Made by a program: the position numbers and the translations under genes. From Rhodocollybia butyracea (Eukaryota; Basidiomycota; Agaricomycetes; Agaricales; Omphalotaceae), in assembly GCA_015501585.1 (NCBI GenBank), contig JADNRY010000215.1, positions 40,641 through 104,640 on the forward strand: a DNA stretch of 64,000 nt, in the 5' to 3' direction. This document shows, piece by piece, positions 11,564-22,113 of the stretch. Positions within the stretch are counted from its first letter, which is position 1; every line of letters starts with the position of its first letter. Below the pieces are notes generated by a model that saw only the letters and a list, made by a program, of their open reading frames with translations, made no database searches and was not told where the DNA came from.

Positions 11564-14500
11564 ATGACCTTTCAAAATCAATCAGAGAAGTCATATTGGA
11601 GCGTGCGCGATCGCGCACCTTCCATTCGTGGTGACATGTCACCACAATCAATCTATTCAGTCGCATCAGCGACTCATTCCGTGCGTGCGTCTGAAGGACG
11701 GCACTACAGGCAGGACAAGAGTCCACCTAATGAACAGTCTATGACTATTCGTAAGAAACGGCCGACCCGAGAGGGTTTAAGTGAGATTTCTTCTGCGCTA
11801 CGAGATGTAGCGGCATCACTCGACAAGAGTACACAAGTACTCAATTGTATTCTCAATATAACTGAGAAATGGGATGCATCTAGCATCCGATCTGATGAAG
11901 AAAGATCTTCTTCATCAAGAAACATCAATAGAACCACTATTGCTGCACCCACACCGAGACGGCCTGCCGTCACACCGCCGGTATTGCACAATGCAGTACC
12001 ATCTGTTCCTACCGAGGCAAACAACTCGGTACGCCAATGGGGTGAGACTGTGCCCAAGGCACCGTCAGTCCAACAATCACTGTTGGATGAACAGTATTCA
12101 CAAGGGATGACCAAGTCACCCCGTCATGTTCCTGTATTCCGACAGGAATACGCACCAGTGTCAGTAACTATACCGACACCCATCTACACATCCCGCATGA
12201 GACAGAGTCCCAATGCGGAGGCAGCGTCTCTGACACTGCAAGGTCCCAGGCCATTACCGGTGACCAAATCTTGCTCACCACAAAGCGCGGTGAACATTAA
12301 AAGTGAACCAAAGTTACCTCGTAACTTCAATCAGGTAGTAGCGATACCACCACAGGAAAGTACAATGTACTTCCCTACTGCAAGGGCGCCAATGGTACCC
12401 AATATTATTACACCTCCAGTAGTTGTACCAAACACTACTGGAAATCATTCTAGTAACGGACCGCAACACGGTACCCTTCCGGTAGCTCCTACTACCATAT
12501 CCATCGCCCCAGCAACACAAAGTGTTGCCCCTCCGGTAGTAAACACTACCGTAAGACTGCCCAAATTGCCGCCCAGCAATGCGCCAGAACCAAGTTCAAT
12601 GCCAGTACCAACGGTATCGGCTGAGTTGCAACCACAGCCGCTTCCGTTGGGAGTAGCTAAAGATTGGATGAGTCGCATAGCGATTCAATGCCAACATAAC
12701 ACCAGTCTCCGAGATTTCGGATTCGCGCCATCTGGGCTTCCGACCAAATGTGATATAATGTCGACGAATACCTTTGATAATTGACTACTCCCAGAGAAAT
12801 CTGGGATCGATTTTACATTCCACCCGCTGAGTCCTTTCCAGGACCAAGCAATAATGCCAGAGCGAAAGCGCCTAGCAAAAAATCCCGTGAAGGGGGGAGG
12901 AAGCACAAGAGTGCTAAATCCAAAGGCCGCAAACGCAGCCCATGGTCAGATGAATCATCGGACCCAAGTGACACTGAGTCAAATACTGACTCATCGTCTA
13001 ATGCCTCTTGGCTAGACAAAGTTGCTACCCGCAAGGGTAAAATTACTAAAAATGAGCAGCGTAAATTACTGCGCTCACTTGCATCTAAGATGCGAGAAAC
13101 AACAGGTGATGACAAACGTCGTTCCCGATGGAAACACAAGGTACACAAAGTGTACTGTAAACAAATTTGAGATAAGGTAGGGAATCCTATCCCTCCCATT
13201 GAGAGCCGTAAAGCTCTTAAAGTTCCATCTCCGGAGATCTATGACGGATCTCCGGATGTTGATGTCTTCGAGCGGTGGCTAATGTCACTTCTCCAATGGA
13301 TGGTAGTCAACTGCATGTGCGGTGACAATTACGATGCTACACAGACTGCCGTGCTTGGCATGTTTCTACAGGGCAAAGCCCTTGACTAGGGTTTGAAGGT
13401 CCAATCCAATTCAGTTTATTTACCAAAAATTCAATGAATCATGAATTGGACCGGTCCATAAAAAACCTAAATCTGTATGAACCATGGACCTGCACTGATT
13501 GCACTGGTCCACTGGTCCAATTCATCCTGGTTCATGCAGTTTAAATCAGTGCAAAAAACTGTGCAAACTGGTTTAAACTGATTTAAACTGCATATGCATG
13601 AAAGATATTTAGATATGTAACAAGTGAGACCATGTAAGAAACTACTATAAAACAATATAAAACATTCAATATGCTCTAGGCTGCCTTACACTGCTCTTTT
13701 ACCATGCAGAAATGCTTTCCAGGTTTGGCAGTCATTAGTCATCTGTTAAAACAGACCATGGATAGTGTATTGTATCATGTCAGGCTCTCAGACTTGTTGC
13801 ATGGTACTGTTCAATAGGTTATGAGTAGTCTTTCCAGTCTTGTATTAGCTTATTACTTGAGACCATTAGAAAATATAAATTTTATTGATCAAAATTGGAG
13901 AAAATATACTCATTTATCTAAATTATTTTTGCTATGTGGCTGTACCAGTTTAGACCGGTTTAAACTGATTCTTTGTGGTTCACTTTTTTTCTGAGATTTT
14001 GATGAACCATGAACTGGACCAGGTTTAAATCATGGACCGGTCCATCTATCATCAGTTCATTTTGCGGTTCAGTTCAGTGCAATTCATCAGTTTTTTGCAG
14101 TCCATTGAATTGGACCTTCAAACCCTACCCTTGACTGGTATAACGACGAAGTCGCTGGTATACACCGCACTGTCCTTAAGTGGACATTTGAAGGCGCCAT
14201 TATTGGTGTCTTTGATCGTTGCATCCAAGCAACGACCATTCATCAAGCTGCATGGCAGTTTGACCTTGTTGAGTATTCACCCGATACGGGTGTGAGGGAT
14301 TATTATTCCTCACTTACACGATGGGCATCACGGATGCTCCAAACACCGGATGATGCAACAATGCGGAAACGGTTAATTGAGGGATTACCCTTCAATATTA
14401 TCAGGCAACTCACGAACGAGGGGATCGTTCCGGAGTATGCCAAATTAGAAGTGATGGTCAAAGCCGTCACACGCATTGAGGACCACACAGCCCTCACTAA

Positions 14501-14648
14501 ATATTATGTCTCTTCTAGGAATAGAGACGATGAACTTGAATCATCAGAACACCCCGATGAGTCGGACACCGAGAACATTAAATATGTTCTTGAGCCAATT
14601 GAGGAGGACACCTCCTTAAGTATCGGAAAGGATAAACCTTCCGAATGA
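11564..14648 (+). pseudogene. Gag-like gene of the LTR element, interrupted
   Basis: Block 1 (11564-12784, 406 codons) is a Pro/Ser/Thr-rich N-terminal region. It ends at a TGA, and the frame resumes one step off at 12785 with PREIWDRFYIPP. This is followed by a Lys/Ser-rich region and a TGA at 13168-13170. After that stop the same frame continues (SPEIYDGSPDVDVFERWL, FLQGKALDWYNDEV) and, across the inserted element at 13387-14127, into LKWTFEGAIIGVFDRCI and ASRMLQTPDDATMRKRLIEG up to the stop at 14648. The WLxxLL...A..FL.G.A..W pattern is the retrotransposon Gag fold (PF03732-like). No zinc knuckle is seen. The frame slip, stop and insertion make this copy non-functional. Confidence 0.8.
13387..14127. 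mobile_element. Non-autonomous hAT-type element, 741 bp
   Basis: Perfect 19-bp inverted ends TAGGGTTTGAAGGTCCAAT are flanked by the 8-bp duplication CCCTTGAC (13379-13386 and 14128-14135). Eight-base duplications and TAGGG-type ends are hAT hallmarks. Excision of the element plus one duplication rejoins the host gag frame at KALDWYND. Many subterminal copies of GGTCCA/TGGACC and of TTTAAACTG, in both orientations, look like transposase-binding repeats. No transposase is encoded. Confidence 0.93.
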
Positions 14649-14970
14649 TTTATTGGTTAATTCCGACGCCCAGGTAATATGCCTTACCTGGGCATCACTA
14701 CTTATCCTCAGCCCAGATTCTCACTGAGAATCCTCATTAAGCAATACTCGGAAACTTCCGAGTCTGCGTGTTGAACTGTCAGACATTTCCGAATCAAACA
14801 GTGCTTTAGTGGTACGCCCCACTAGGGATAAGTCGAAAATCTGATGCGCCGCATCAAATTTAATCCCATACTTGATGCGGGATCATTCCATGTTAATCCA
14901 AACCAAAAATGGTTTGGATGGTGATGATGTCATTACCAGTTGTACGATTTACATCCCTGATGTTAATCTG

Positions 14971-14981
14971 GTGGGGGAGGG
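14971..14981 (+). other. Polypurine tract
   Basis: GTGGGGGAGGG directly precedes the 3' LTR start TGTAACG, the position used for plus-strand DNA priming. Confidence 0.7.
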
Positions 14982-15234
14982 TGTAACGCCTCCGCCTCTC
15001 CTTCATCACCACTGACCGTATCCGGTGATACGGTCATCCTAGATGCCGCCGATAGACCAAACGGTCTATCTTATCTTTCTATTTATTATTAATTATATAA
15101 TAAATCCGTTACTATAAGTATCGTACAATTACTTAAGAGTCTAGTTAGTCTTTTACATCGTCGTACACACAATAGTATCCTATTTGTCGTGTTCACCGGT
15201 GTTCTTAAGGACTTTGCCCATAGGGTGTGTTATA
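14982..15234 (+). repeat. 3' LTR
   Basis: 253 bp, same length as the 5' LTR with seven transitions by eye, ending GTGTTATA followed by the ATGTC duplication. Confidence 0.9.
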
Positions 15235-15239
15235 ATGTC

Positions 15240-16536
15240 TAAAAAATGTGTATTTGATTCATTTCTATTTAAGGACAGTGCTACAGTAGTCGAAGAGGAC
15301 TCTACAAAATATTATGGACTGAGCAGTACATAAGTGGTAGAAGCATGCAAGCAAGTAGGGATAGAATGTGTGAAGCAAGGAAGGTGAGGCAGAGAGATGG
15401 AGGCATCAAGTGGTGTAATGTAATGAGCAGGGACAGTTGAGAGTGACAGGCAAAGGGAAAGGACAGTGGAAGGTCAACCATGACTAGACATGAAAGAAAA
15501 CATCAGATAGGGGACCAACGGAAGTGAATAAGTCTCACCTTATGCAACAAAACACAAAAAAACACCTAAGAGAAAAAGCGCAGATGAACATAGGAACCAA
15601 GCACAAACAGCATCAGAAATGTACCACATTTGACAACAGGAAACCACTAAACCAGTGCAGTAGTATTAGTGCACAAACAGGATAGACATCACAAGAACTT
15701 ACTGTAAGATAGCATGAAATAGTGCAAAGGGAGAAACCATGAAGGGCAGACAGAGATGATGGAAGAGCAAGAGCAGGAGTATTGCCTGGGAACTGACACA
15801 TATTAAGTCCAACATGACATGTGGTTAAGTCATAAGGGCATGTGACTTGATATTTGGGCGTGAGAGCCAACTGCTTTCTTCAGATGGTTGTGATCAACAG
15901 TGAGCACAAATAGCGCCATATACTGGCCTCAAATTTAACCAAAGTGCTTAGGAAAGCGTTAGAGAAGAGGGAAAGGTCATAGAAGTAGCAACAAACTGCA
16001 GCACTAAAAACATTTGCCAGAGTTGAAAAAAGGAAGTTGGCTCCCAGGCGTTTGCGAAGTTATGCAAAACAATAAGCAGCGACCAATCTTTTTAAGCGCC
16101 CAGTGAGCAGCAAAGGGGCTTTAACAAATTGTTCATATCTTTGTCAATTCTGGTTAGATCTTGTTAATCCAGAGGGTAAAAAAAATCGTATAGACACCCT
16201 CTACAGGCTTGTACATGACTCATATGCAATTTCTCTTTATGTTCCACCTGCTCCCCCTCATCCCTAGGCCAAAATTGTCATGATATGACTACGCACTCGC
16301 CGAGCGCCTACGTACTTCTATAAGTATATAGTTATGTACGTACCTTTTCCTTCATTGTTGTCTTCGTCATCTAGGTATGTAGTAGACAATACCGTAGACT
16401 AACACTAATACAACAACTTCGTTGTCTAGGACATTTTCCACGCTTTGCGCTGCGTTCAGGTCTGAACCTGACACTACAACAATGATCTAAAACAAATGGC
16501 GGACTCACTTGACCCTTGGAGCCAAAACCAACCCAT
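15240..16536. other. Gene-free interval with a possible solo LTR
   Basis: No coding region is supportable. At about 16276-16480 a segment starts TGTCATGATATGAC and ends GAACCTGACA, with a TATAAGTATATAG box about 45 bp in. It resembles a short LTR with TGTCA...TGACA ends, but I find no matching target-site duplication, so this is tentative. Confidence 0.35.
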
Positions 16537-17463
16537 CCATTGCAGTAGCATTATTTAAATACCCCCAGTACCTGTTGTGGAGATTATGATAATAAACCCA
16601 GTAAGCTACTGTACAGTAAGAGTGTAGGGGCATTTTAATCCCTCTGTGTTCGCATTTGATGAGGTCATGTGACTCTTTCGTTGCAGCTTTTGGGTGGCTG
16701 GACAAAAATAGGTTATTTACGGGCCTATTTAGGCAATTTCTGGGATGATAGCTAGCCCAAAAAAGACTATATATAATGGATTAATATTTGAGCACTACTC
16801 CGAGGTGGATTAGGCACCATAAGGGGATGGATTGCATCGAAAAATCTAGATGACGTTCGGTCAAAGCTGGCTGAGCATTACCCAATTGGGTAATGCCATC
16901 AAAACAGTAAAAGCGGCCTAAAAAGCCTGCTTCTACATGGATATTCCACCCTATAAGAGTGTAGATAGTATCTTTACATATATAATAGGTCCCTGAAGCA
17001 AGATTACAGTGATAGCTGCGGTCAAAGCTGTTTTATTACCATATTTAGAATGCCAGCAAAGCGGCCTAAAAGCTTGTTTATGCATGGTTATTCTACCTAA
17101 TAGCAGTCTATACAGTATTTGTAGATGTACAGTAGGCACCTAAATCGAAATTAAAGCAGGTATATGGTGTAATAGTAGCACTGCTTCGATGTTTGGGTCT
17201 GTGGCTGTGTTGTAAAAAATCGAAATAAAAGTAGGGATGTTTAATATACTAGGAGTACAGGCATGGTCTCTGCATAATATATATATGCCTGAAGCGAAAT
17301 AAGAGCATTCTATGAAGAGAATAGGCTGTAATTGCCCGCTCTAGGCCGGAGGAGGTCAAAGCTGTATGACCAAATAGGGAAATATATGATTACATACAGG
17401 TGGTGTTGAGTCGAAGTTGGGCTCAGTAATGGCATGGCCTCTCAAGGTCTGAGGTCTGGAATA
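16537..17463 (+). repeat. Dispersed ~0.93-kb repeat, copy B (left arm of palindrome)
   Basis: Near-identical to copy A at 6296-7233 and in the same orientation. It loses the last bases of copy A and joins head-on to an inverted copy at GGAATA|GTACTCAG. Confidence 0.9.
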
Positions 17464-18184
17464 GTACTCAGATATGTATTCCAGACCTTGAGAGGCCATG
17501 CCATTACTGAGCCCAACTTCGACTCAACACCACCTGTATGTAATCATATATTTCCCTATTTGGACATACAGCTTTGACCTCCTCCGGCCTAGAGCGGGCA
17601 ATTACAGCCTATTCTCTCCATAGAATGCTCTGATTCCGCTTCAGGCATATATATATTATGCAGAGACCATGCCTGTACCACTAGTATATTAAACATCCCT
17701 ACTTTTATTTCGATTTTTTACAACACAGCCACAGACCCAAACATCGAAGCAGTGCTACTATTACACCATATACCTGCTTTAATTTCGCTTTAGGTGCCTA
17801 CTGTACATCTATAAACACTGTATAGACTGCTATTAGGTAGAATACCCATGCATAAACAAGCTTTTAGGCCGCTTTGCTGGCATTCTAAATATGGTAATAA
17901 AACAGCTTTGACCGCAGCTATCGCTGTAATTTCGCTTCAGGGACCTATTATATATGTAAAGATACTATCTACACTCTTATAGGGCGGAATATCCATGTAG
18001 AAGCAGGCTTTTTAGGCCGCTTTTACTGTTTTGATGGCATTACCCAATTGGGTAATGCTCAGCCAGCTTTGACCGAACGTCATCTAGATTTTTCGATGCA
18101 ATCCATCCCCTTATGGTGCCTAGTCCACCTCGGAGTAGTGCTCAAATATTAATACATTATATATAGTCTTTTTTTGGGCTAGCA
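17464..18184 (-). repeat. Dispersed repeat, inverted copy B' (right arm of palindrome)
   Basis: Reverse complement of about 16742-17463 with only scattered differences. It includes the end ATACATATCTGAGT seen in copy A but missing from copy B. It stops at GGGCTAGC and the KDZ remnant begins within three bases. The arms are about 720 bp with almost no spacer, so this is a large hairpin-capable structure. Confidence 0.9.
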
Positions 18185-18186
18185 AT

Positions 18187-18868
18187 CACATTTCGAGGTG
18201 CTTGGTTTCGGTTGATTAAGGTTTGCATCTCCTCACAAAGCTTGTTGTATTTCTGAGCCAACTCTGCAATTCCAGGATCTTGCCGTTTCACGGAGTTCTG
18301 TGTTTGCTCATTAATACAATGGTCTGTAATTCTTAAATGAAGACGTCAAATTAAAAGCAGAAAATCCAAGCTCACCACTTTGCTGTTTTCTATAAGACTG
18401 TTCCAAACGATCTAATTCAAATTTATGGCTTCGCAAACGCTCCTGTATCCTCATCTTCAGCGCCCGTGCATTCATCCTTTTAGTCAAAAAAGGGCTATTG
18501 AGAAGGTGTCGAAGAGATTGCCGATCAACTACTCCCAAGGCACTCTCCTTCTGATGTACTTTGGCATGAGCATGTCGTAAAGCCTCTCGTGTTGAATCTA
18601 TCTCCATCTGTGTAGTGGCCGCCTCCCAAATCGGAGTATCCATATCAGTGAGAGTTGATTGAAGGTCAGAGATACGTTTCTGCATGTTATCATGGATTTG
18701 TCGAAGCCGAAGTGCTTCTTCCACAGCTGTCTTCCCATTATTCTTGGCTTGACCTGTGATGCAAATGTAAAGGTTGCCAAAATCAATAAAAGTAGTAAGA
18801 GAACAATACGTATGGGGTAATGGTTTTGTCTGAGCTACAACTTGAGCTCGCCACTGACTACGTAGAAA
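18187..18868 (-). pseudogene. KDZ transposase C-terminal remnant (second locus)
   Basis: Minus-strand exons match the tail of a KDZ transposase and parallel the copy at 7.6-8.2 kb. 18868-18826 encodes QWRAQVVAQTKPL (compare QWEEQVKAQTKPL). After an intron, 18755-18370 encodes a long coiled coil with KTAVEEALRLRQIHDNMQKR and the ESALGVV motif (compare ERALGVDG). After another intron, 18300-18187 encodes PGIAELAQKYNKLCEEMQTL. The catalytic core is absent: the upstream side ends at about 18870 in unrelated DNA and the downstream side ends at the palindrome. The tail frame itself has no stop, so it decayed by truncation rather than point mutation. Confidence 0.8.
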
Positions 18869-18894
18869 ATCACATCAACCTGTTCCTATTAATT

Positions 18895-19060
18895 ATCGAT
18901 CCCCAGCTGTTCCCTTTCGTCCTCGATCCCCTCCCATTCCCGTTCGTCCCCAATCCCCTCCCATTCCCGTTTGTTCTTGATCCCCAGCCATTCCCTTTCG
19001 TTCTCGATCCCCTCCTATTCCCGTGCGTTCTCGATCACCCCTTCCTGTTCGTTCTCAGCC
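18895..19060 (+). repeat. 27-bp minisatellite (about six units)
   Basis: Units of the form TCCCCTCCCATTCCCGTTCG plus seven bases repeat every 27 bases with drift. The period is a multiple of three, so one frame reads as a Pro/Phe-rich repeat (DPLPFPFV). Pyrimidine-rich on one strand. Confidence 0.75.
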
Positions 19061-19074
19061 TCACCAATATGGGA

Positions 19075-19330
19075 ACTTTGGGGATCAAATGGCTGGTCCG
19101 AGCCGATTTTCTGGGGCGTACACCGGTCCGACCCAATATGCTGAGCTATATACTGGTTTGAGTAATTTTTCTGGGGGTACACTCGTCCAAGCCATTATGA
19201 TGCCAGCAGGGGGTACAACGGTCCAAGTCGATATGGTGCTGTTGGGGGATACGCTGGCCCAAATCAATATGATGGGGGGTATGCTGGGACGAGTCGATTC
19301 CTTGGGGCATACGCATCATAGAGTTGTTTA
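19075..19330 (+). repeat. Degenerate Gly/Tyr-type coding-like repeat
   Basis: Loose repeats built on GGGGGTACACTCGTCCAAGC-like and CAATATGATG-like pieces every 40-50 bases. Possibly an old coding tandem repeat; frames are broken and I do not assign a function. Confidence 0.3.
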
Positions 19331-19505
19331 CATATCACCTGAATGACTATTTAAGTTTGGTATACAGATGATTATATAATATTAAAATGAAGCATGTTAC
19401 CTCAAACGTTGAAGGCTGCACTTGAGATGATACCACAAATAATTTAGAGGTATGGTAACATCCATGGTGGATGCTACCACACACATTTTATTTTGATGCA
19501 TGGTA

Positions 19506-20165
19506 TCATCCATCTGTGGTTGCAACCACCCATCGGTTGGATGCATCCATCTGTGGTTGCAACCACCCATGGTGGATGCATCCATCTGTGGTTGCAACCA
19601 CCCATGGTGGATGCATCCATCTGTGGTTGCAACCACCCATGGTGGATGCATCCATCTGTGGTTGCAACCACCCATGGTGGATGCATCCATCTGTGGTTGC
19701 AACCACCCATGGTGGATGCATCCATCTGTGGTTGCAACCACCCATGGTGGATGCATCCATCTGTGGTTGCAACCACCCATGGTGGATGCATCCATCTGTG
19801 GTTGCAACCACCCATGGTGGATGCATCCATCTGTGGTTGCAACCACCCATGGTGGATGCATCCATCTGTGGTTGCAACCACCCATGGTGGATGCATCCAT
19901 CTGTGGTTGCAACCACCCATGGTGGATGCATCCATCTGTGGTGGCAACCACCCATGGTGGATGCATCCATCTGTGGTGGCAACCACCCATGGTGGATGCA
20001 TCCATCTGTGGTGGCAACCACCCATGGTGGATGCATCCATCTGTGGTGGCAACCACCCATGGTGGATGCATCCATCTGTGGTGGCAACCACCCATGGTGG
20101 ATGCATCCATCTGTGGTGGCAACCACCCATGGTGGATGCACCCATCTGTGGTTGCAACCACATGG
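19506..20165. repeat. 35-bp minisatellite, about 19 units, palindrome-rich
   Basis: The unit ATGCATCCATCTGTGGTTGC + AACCACCCATGGTGG starts at 19541 and repeats every 35 bases through 20136 (18 registered starts plus one diverged leading unit). Units 1-11 (to 19925) carry GTGGTTGCAACCAC, a perfect 14-base palindrome. Units 12-17 (19926-20135) carry GTGGTGGCAACCAC, which breaks it; unit 18 reverts. TGGATGCATCCA is a second 12-base palindrome spanning each unit boundary. Long frames exist on both strands because the unit has no stops; they are artefacts. Flanks hold diverged half-units (CATCCATGGTGGATGC at about 19460). Confidence 0.95.
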
Positions 20166-20169
20166 TGGA

Positions 20170-21280
20170 GCAATCCAGGGTGGTACAACTCCATGATTTT
20201 GGCCTTCTTAGGCCAATTCTTGACATAGGGTATTTACCCTAACATGGGTTGTAGGGGGGCTGCCTGAAGTGGGCAAGCTCACAAGCTCACCAAGTATACC
20301 ACTGTTTGAATTCTACCCTCAGACATCTGCATTCCAGGGGCCACACCTCTTTCCAATGGCCACCCCATTTGCCTGAAAGTTCCACAAAGTGGTCAACACA
20401 CTACTGCGCTCTTCTTTGTCTACCGAGGGTCCCACTTTGGAAAGCTTGGTAGCCACGTTAGTTTCATTCAGCCCCCTTCAAATTCAGGATACACATCAAC
20501 CGGGCTTTTTGTCTTGCAGCACATACAGTTGGAGCAGATGAGGGAGAGTCAGTGTTTTAAGCTTACAAAAACGATAACCAGTGAAGCTTTCCAAGTGCAT
20601 CAAAATGACCTTGTTGTGGTTCATGAACCTAGAGGTCTTCATGAACAGGGCAAAAAGCTCATTGCACCTTATCAAGCACATTATCTGCCCCTGGTCATGC
20701 CTGAGTTTACCCAGATTGTTGTGCCTAAAATCACTTATGTCCCAGCAGCCGGACCTTCAATTTAGATGGCTTGGACTTGGGACTTGTGTGATGCTTGTAT
20801 CATATCCTTGTGTAGTTGTTGTATATATCTCCTTTTGTTTCCTTATTCACTATAGTCTCATCCTGTACATTATTGAAAAACCACATTGGTTAGAATTAGT
20901 ATTTTTGTAAGACATTATTGAAAACTATGACGAGTTGGTTAGACTTAGTATTTTGTAAATACCAACTGTTAGCTGTAGCATAATAATACAATGGATTTAA
21001 TCAGTGATGGCTGTCCCGGCATCCGCAACGACGTTAAACTAGATGATGAAGAGTTTAGTATGGCCGCTTTGCCCTTGCCTAACAAGGTGCGTAGATCCAT
21101 CTCAAACAATAAGTTTTGAATTTCCTTATCGGGCATTGTTTAATTTCTCGATAAGCCACAGGCCTGGGAACAGTGGTACAATGGCAAACAATGATATGGA
21201 CAGTAACTGTATAATGAGTACACTTGGGTATGTGATTTCTTTCTTAGCATTTACAGACCTTAGAACTTACACTTGACCAT
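20170..21280. other. Interval without a supportable gene
   Basis: Two overlapping frames at 20514-20910 have no recognisable domain, and each lacks support from splicing or codon pattern. Around 20940-21240 are several candidate splice sites leading into the gene starting at 21281, possibly its 5' untranslated exons. Confidence 0.35.
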
Positions 21281-22113
21281 ATGCCCAAAGAACCTAAACC
21301 ACGCACCAAACCAGAGCCGACAGGACTTCAACGTATTACACATTCATTAGGCCAAGTCCCTCCAGATGCACCCAATCTATCCCAAGTCAATCGCAATGCT
21401 TGCCTCACGTGTCAAGCGTTACAAGGAAAGACTGCCTCAAATGAGGACAATGAATCAGAAGAAGATATTGCACCCATGGAGCAGCTGAAGAGGAATGGGG
21501 CTAAGAAGGCCCAAAGGGTAAGATCAGTTTGCTTCAACCTATCTCTCTACATGTTTTGACTTTGGCGCCATCTTAGAAGAAGAGCAAAACTGCGTCAAAT
21601 GTTGGCCAGGCGGAGCAGGAAGAAGGTGAGGAAGAACAGGCTCCAGCACCTACCAAGAAAAGTTCAAAGGTTATACACCTCCATTTTGGATTTATAGTAG
21701 TACATGGACTGACTGGGCTATGGCACTTAGATGAAGAAAAGCACGGTGGCAAATTTGCGAGATCATGTTACTCATGGGCCGGAACACGAACAGGTGTGCT
21801 GTTCTTCCACTTATTCAAGTACAAATTTTAGTGACATTTATTTTGTAGTTGGAAGATGTCCCTGTCGTTGTGCCTCTTGTGCGGGTATGCCAATCTCTCT
21901 TGCTTAACAGCTTAACCTTTACTGATACCCGCTAAATTTTGCCTTCAGGACGCATTGGCATTGTTCTCAGAAGCTGAACCTGACAGCACATCCTGGCCAC
22001 CTACACCGAATGAACCTAGCCGGTCATCCCACTATTACTCTAGTATAAGCTCCACTATTGCAATGATGCAATTGTATGAACCTGTACTGTTTATTTGTGC
22101 GAGGTCTCATTGA
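21281..22113 (+). CDS. Hypothetical five-exon gene (about 197 aa)
   Basis: I do not recognise the protein. Five exons join with all introns in phase 0: 21281-21517, 21577-21669, 21731-21793, 21849-21884 and 21949-22113, separated by introns of 55-64 nt with GT-AG ends. The product is basic and polar: MPKEPKPRTKPEPTG at the start, an acidic stretch (NESEEDIAPMEQ), a Glu-rich segment, then a Ser/Pro-rich end (EPSRSSHYYSSISS). It lacks membrane segments or known catalytic motifs and looks intrinsically disordered. The last exon runs out in a weak tail (after STIAMM). A coding-looking region (HDTVATAPPAFGG onward) begins at about 23200, so the true 3' end may have been displaced by sequence inserted at 22075-23209. 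It may belong to the same original gene as 23200-25842. Confidence 0.5.

Larger units (their letters stand above)
11141..15234 (+). mobile_element. Gag-only LTR retrotransposon (4,094 bp, TSD ATGTC)
   Basis: Two 253-bp direct repeats (11141-11393 and 14982-15234) enclose 3.6 kb. ATGTC flanks both ends (11136-11140, 15235-15239). Ends are TGTAAC...GTTATA. A polypurine tract (GGTGGGGGAGGG) abuts the 3' LTR, as expected for plus-strand priming. The interior codes only for a Gag-like protein; no protease, reverse transcriptase, RNase H or integrase is visible, so it depends on enzymes supplied elsewhere. This matches the class described in plants as TR-GAG (terminal repeats with Gag). The 253-bp LTRs differ at seven positions by my count, all transitions. 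A canonical TGG primer-binding site does not follow the 5' LTR; the next bases are CTTTTTTTGAAC. Confidence 0.88.

Noticed and set aside
16276..16480. Solo LTR with TGTCA...TGACA ends
   Set aside because: Kept only as a tentative note because no flanking duplication could be found.
19506..20165. CRISPR-like array
   Set aside because: No unique spacers: units are contiguous and nearly identical. The organism is a eukaryote.
19397..20242. Long open frames of 210-265 codons on both strands
   Set aside because: They exist in several frames at once because the 35-bp satellite unit has no stop codon; the repeated peptide is an artefact.
20514..20910. Two overlapping frames of 83 and 109 codons as a gene
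   Set aside because: No domain, no splice continuity and two competing frames.
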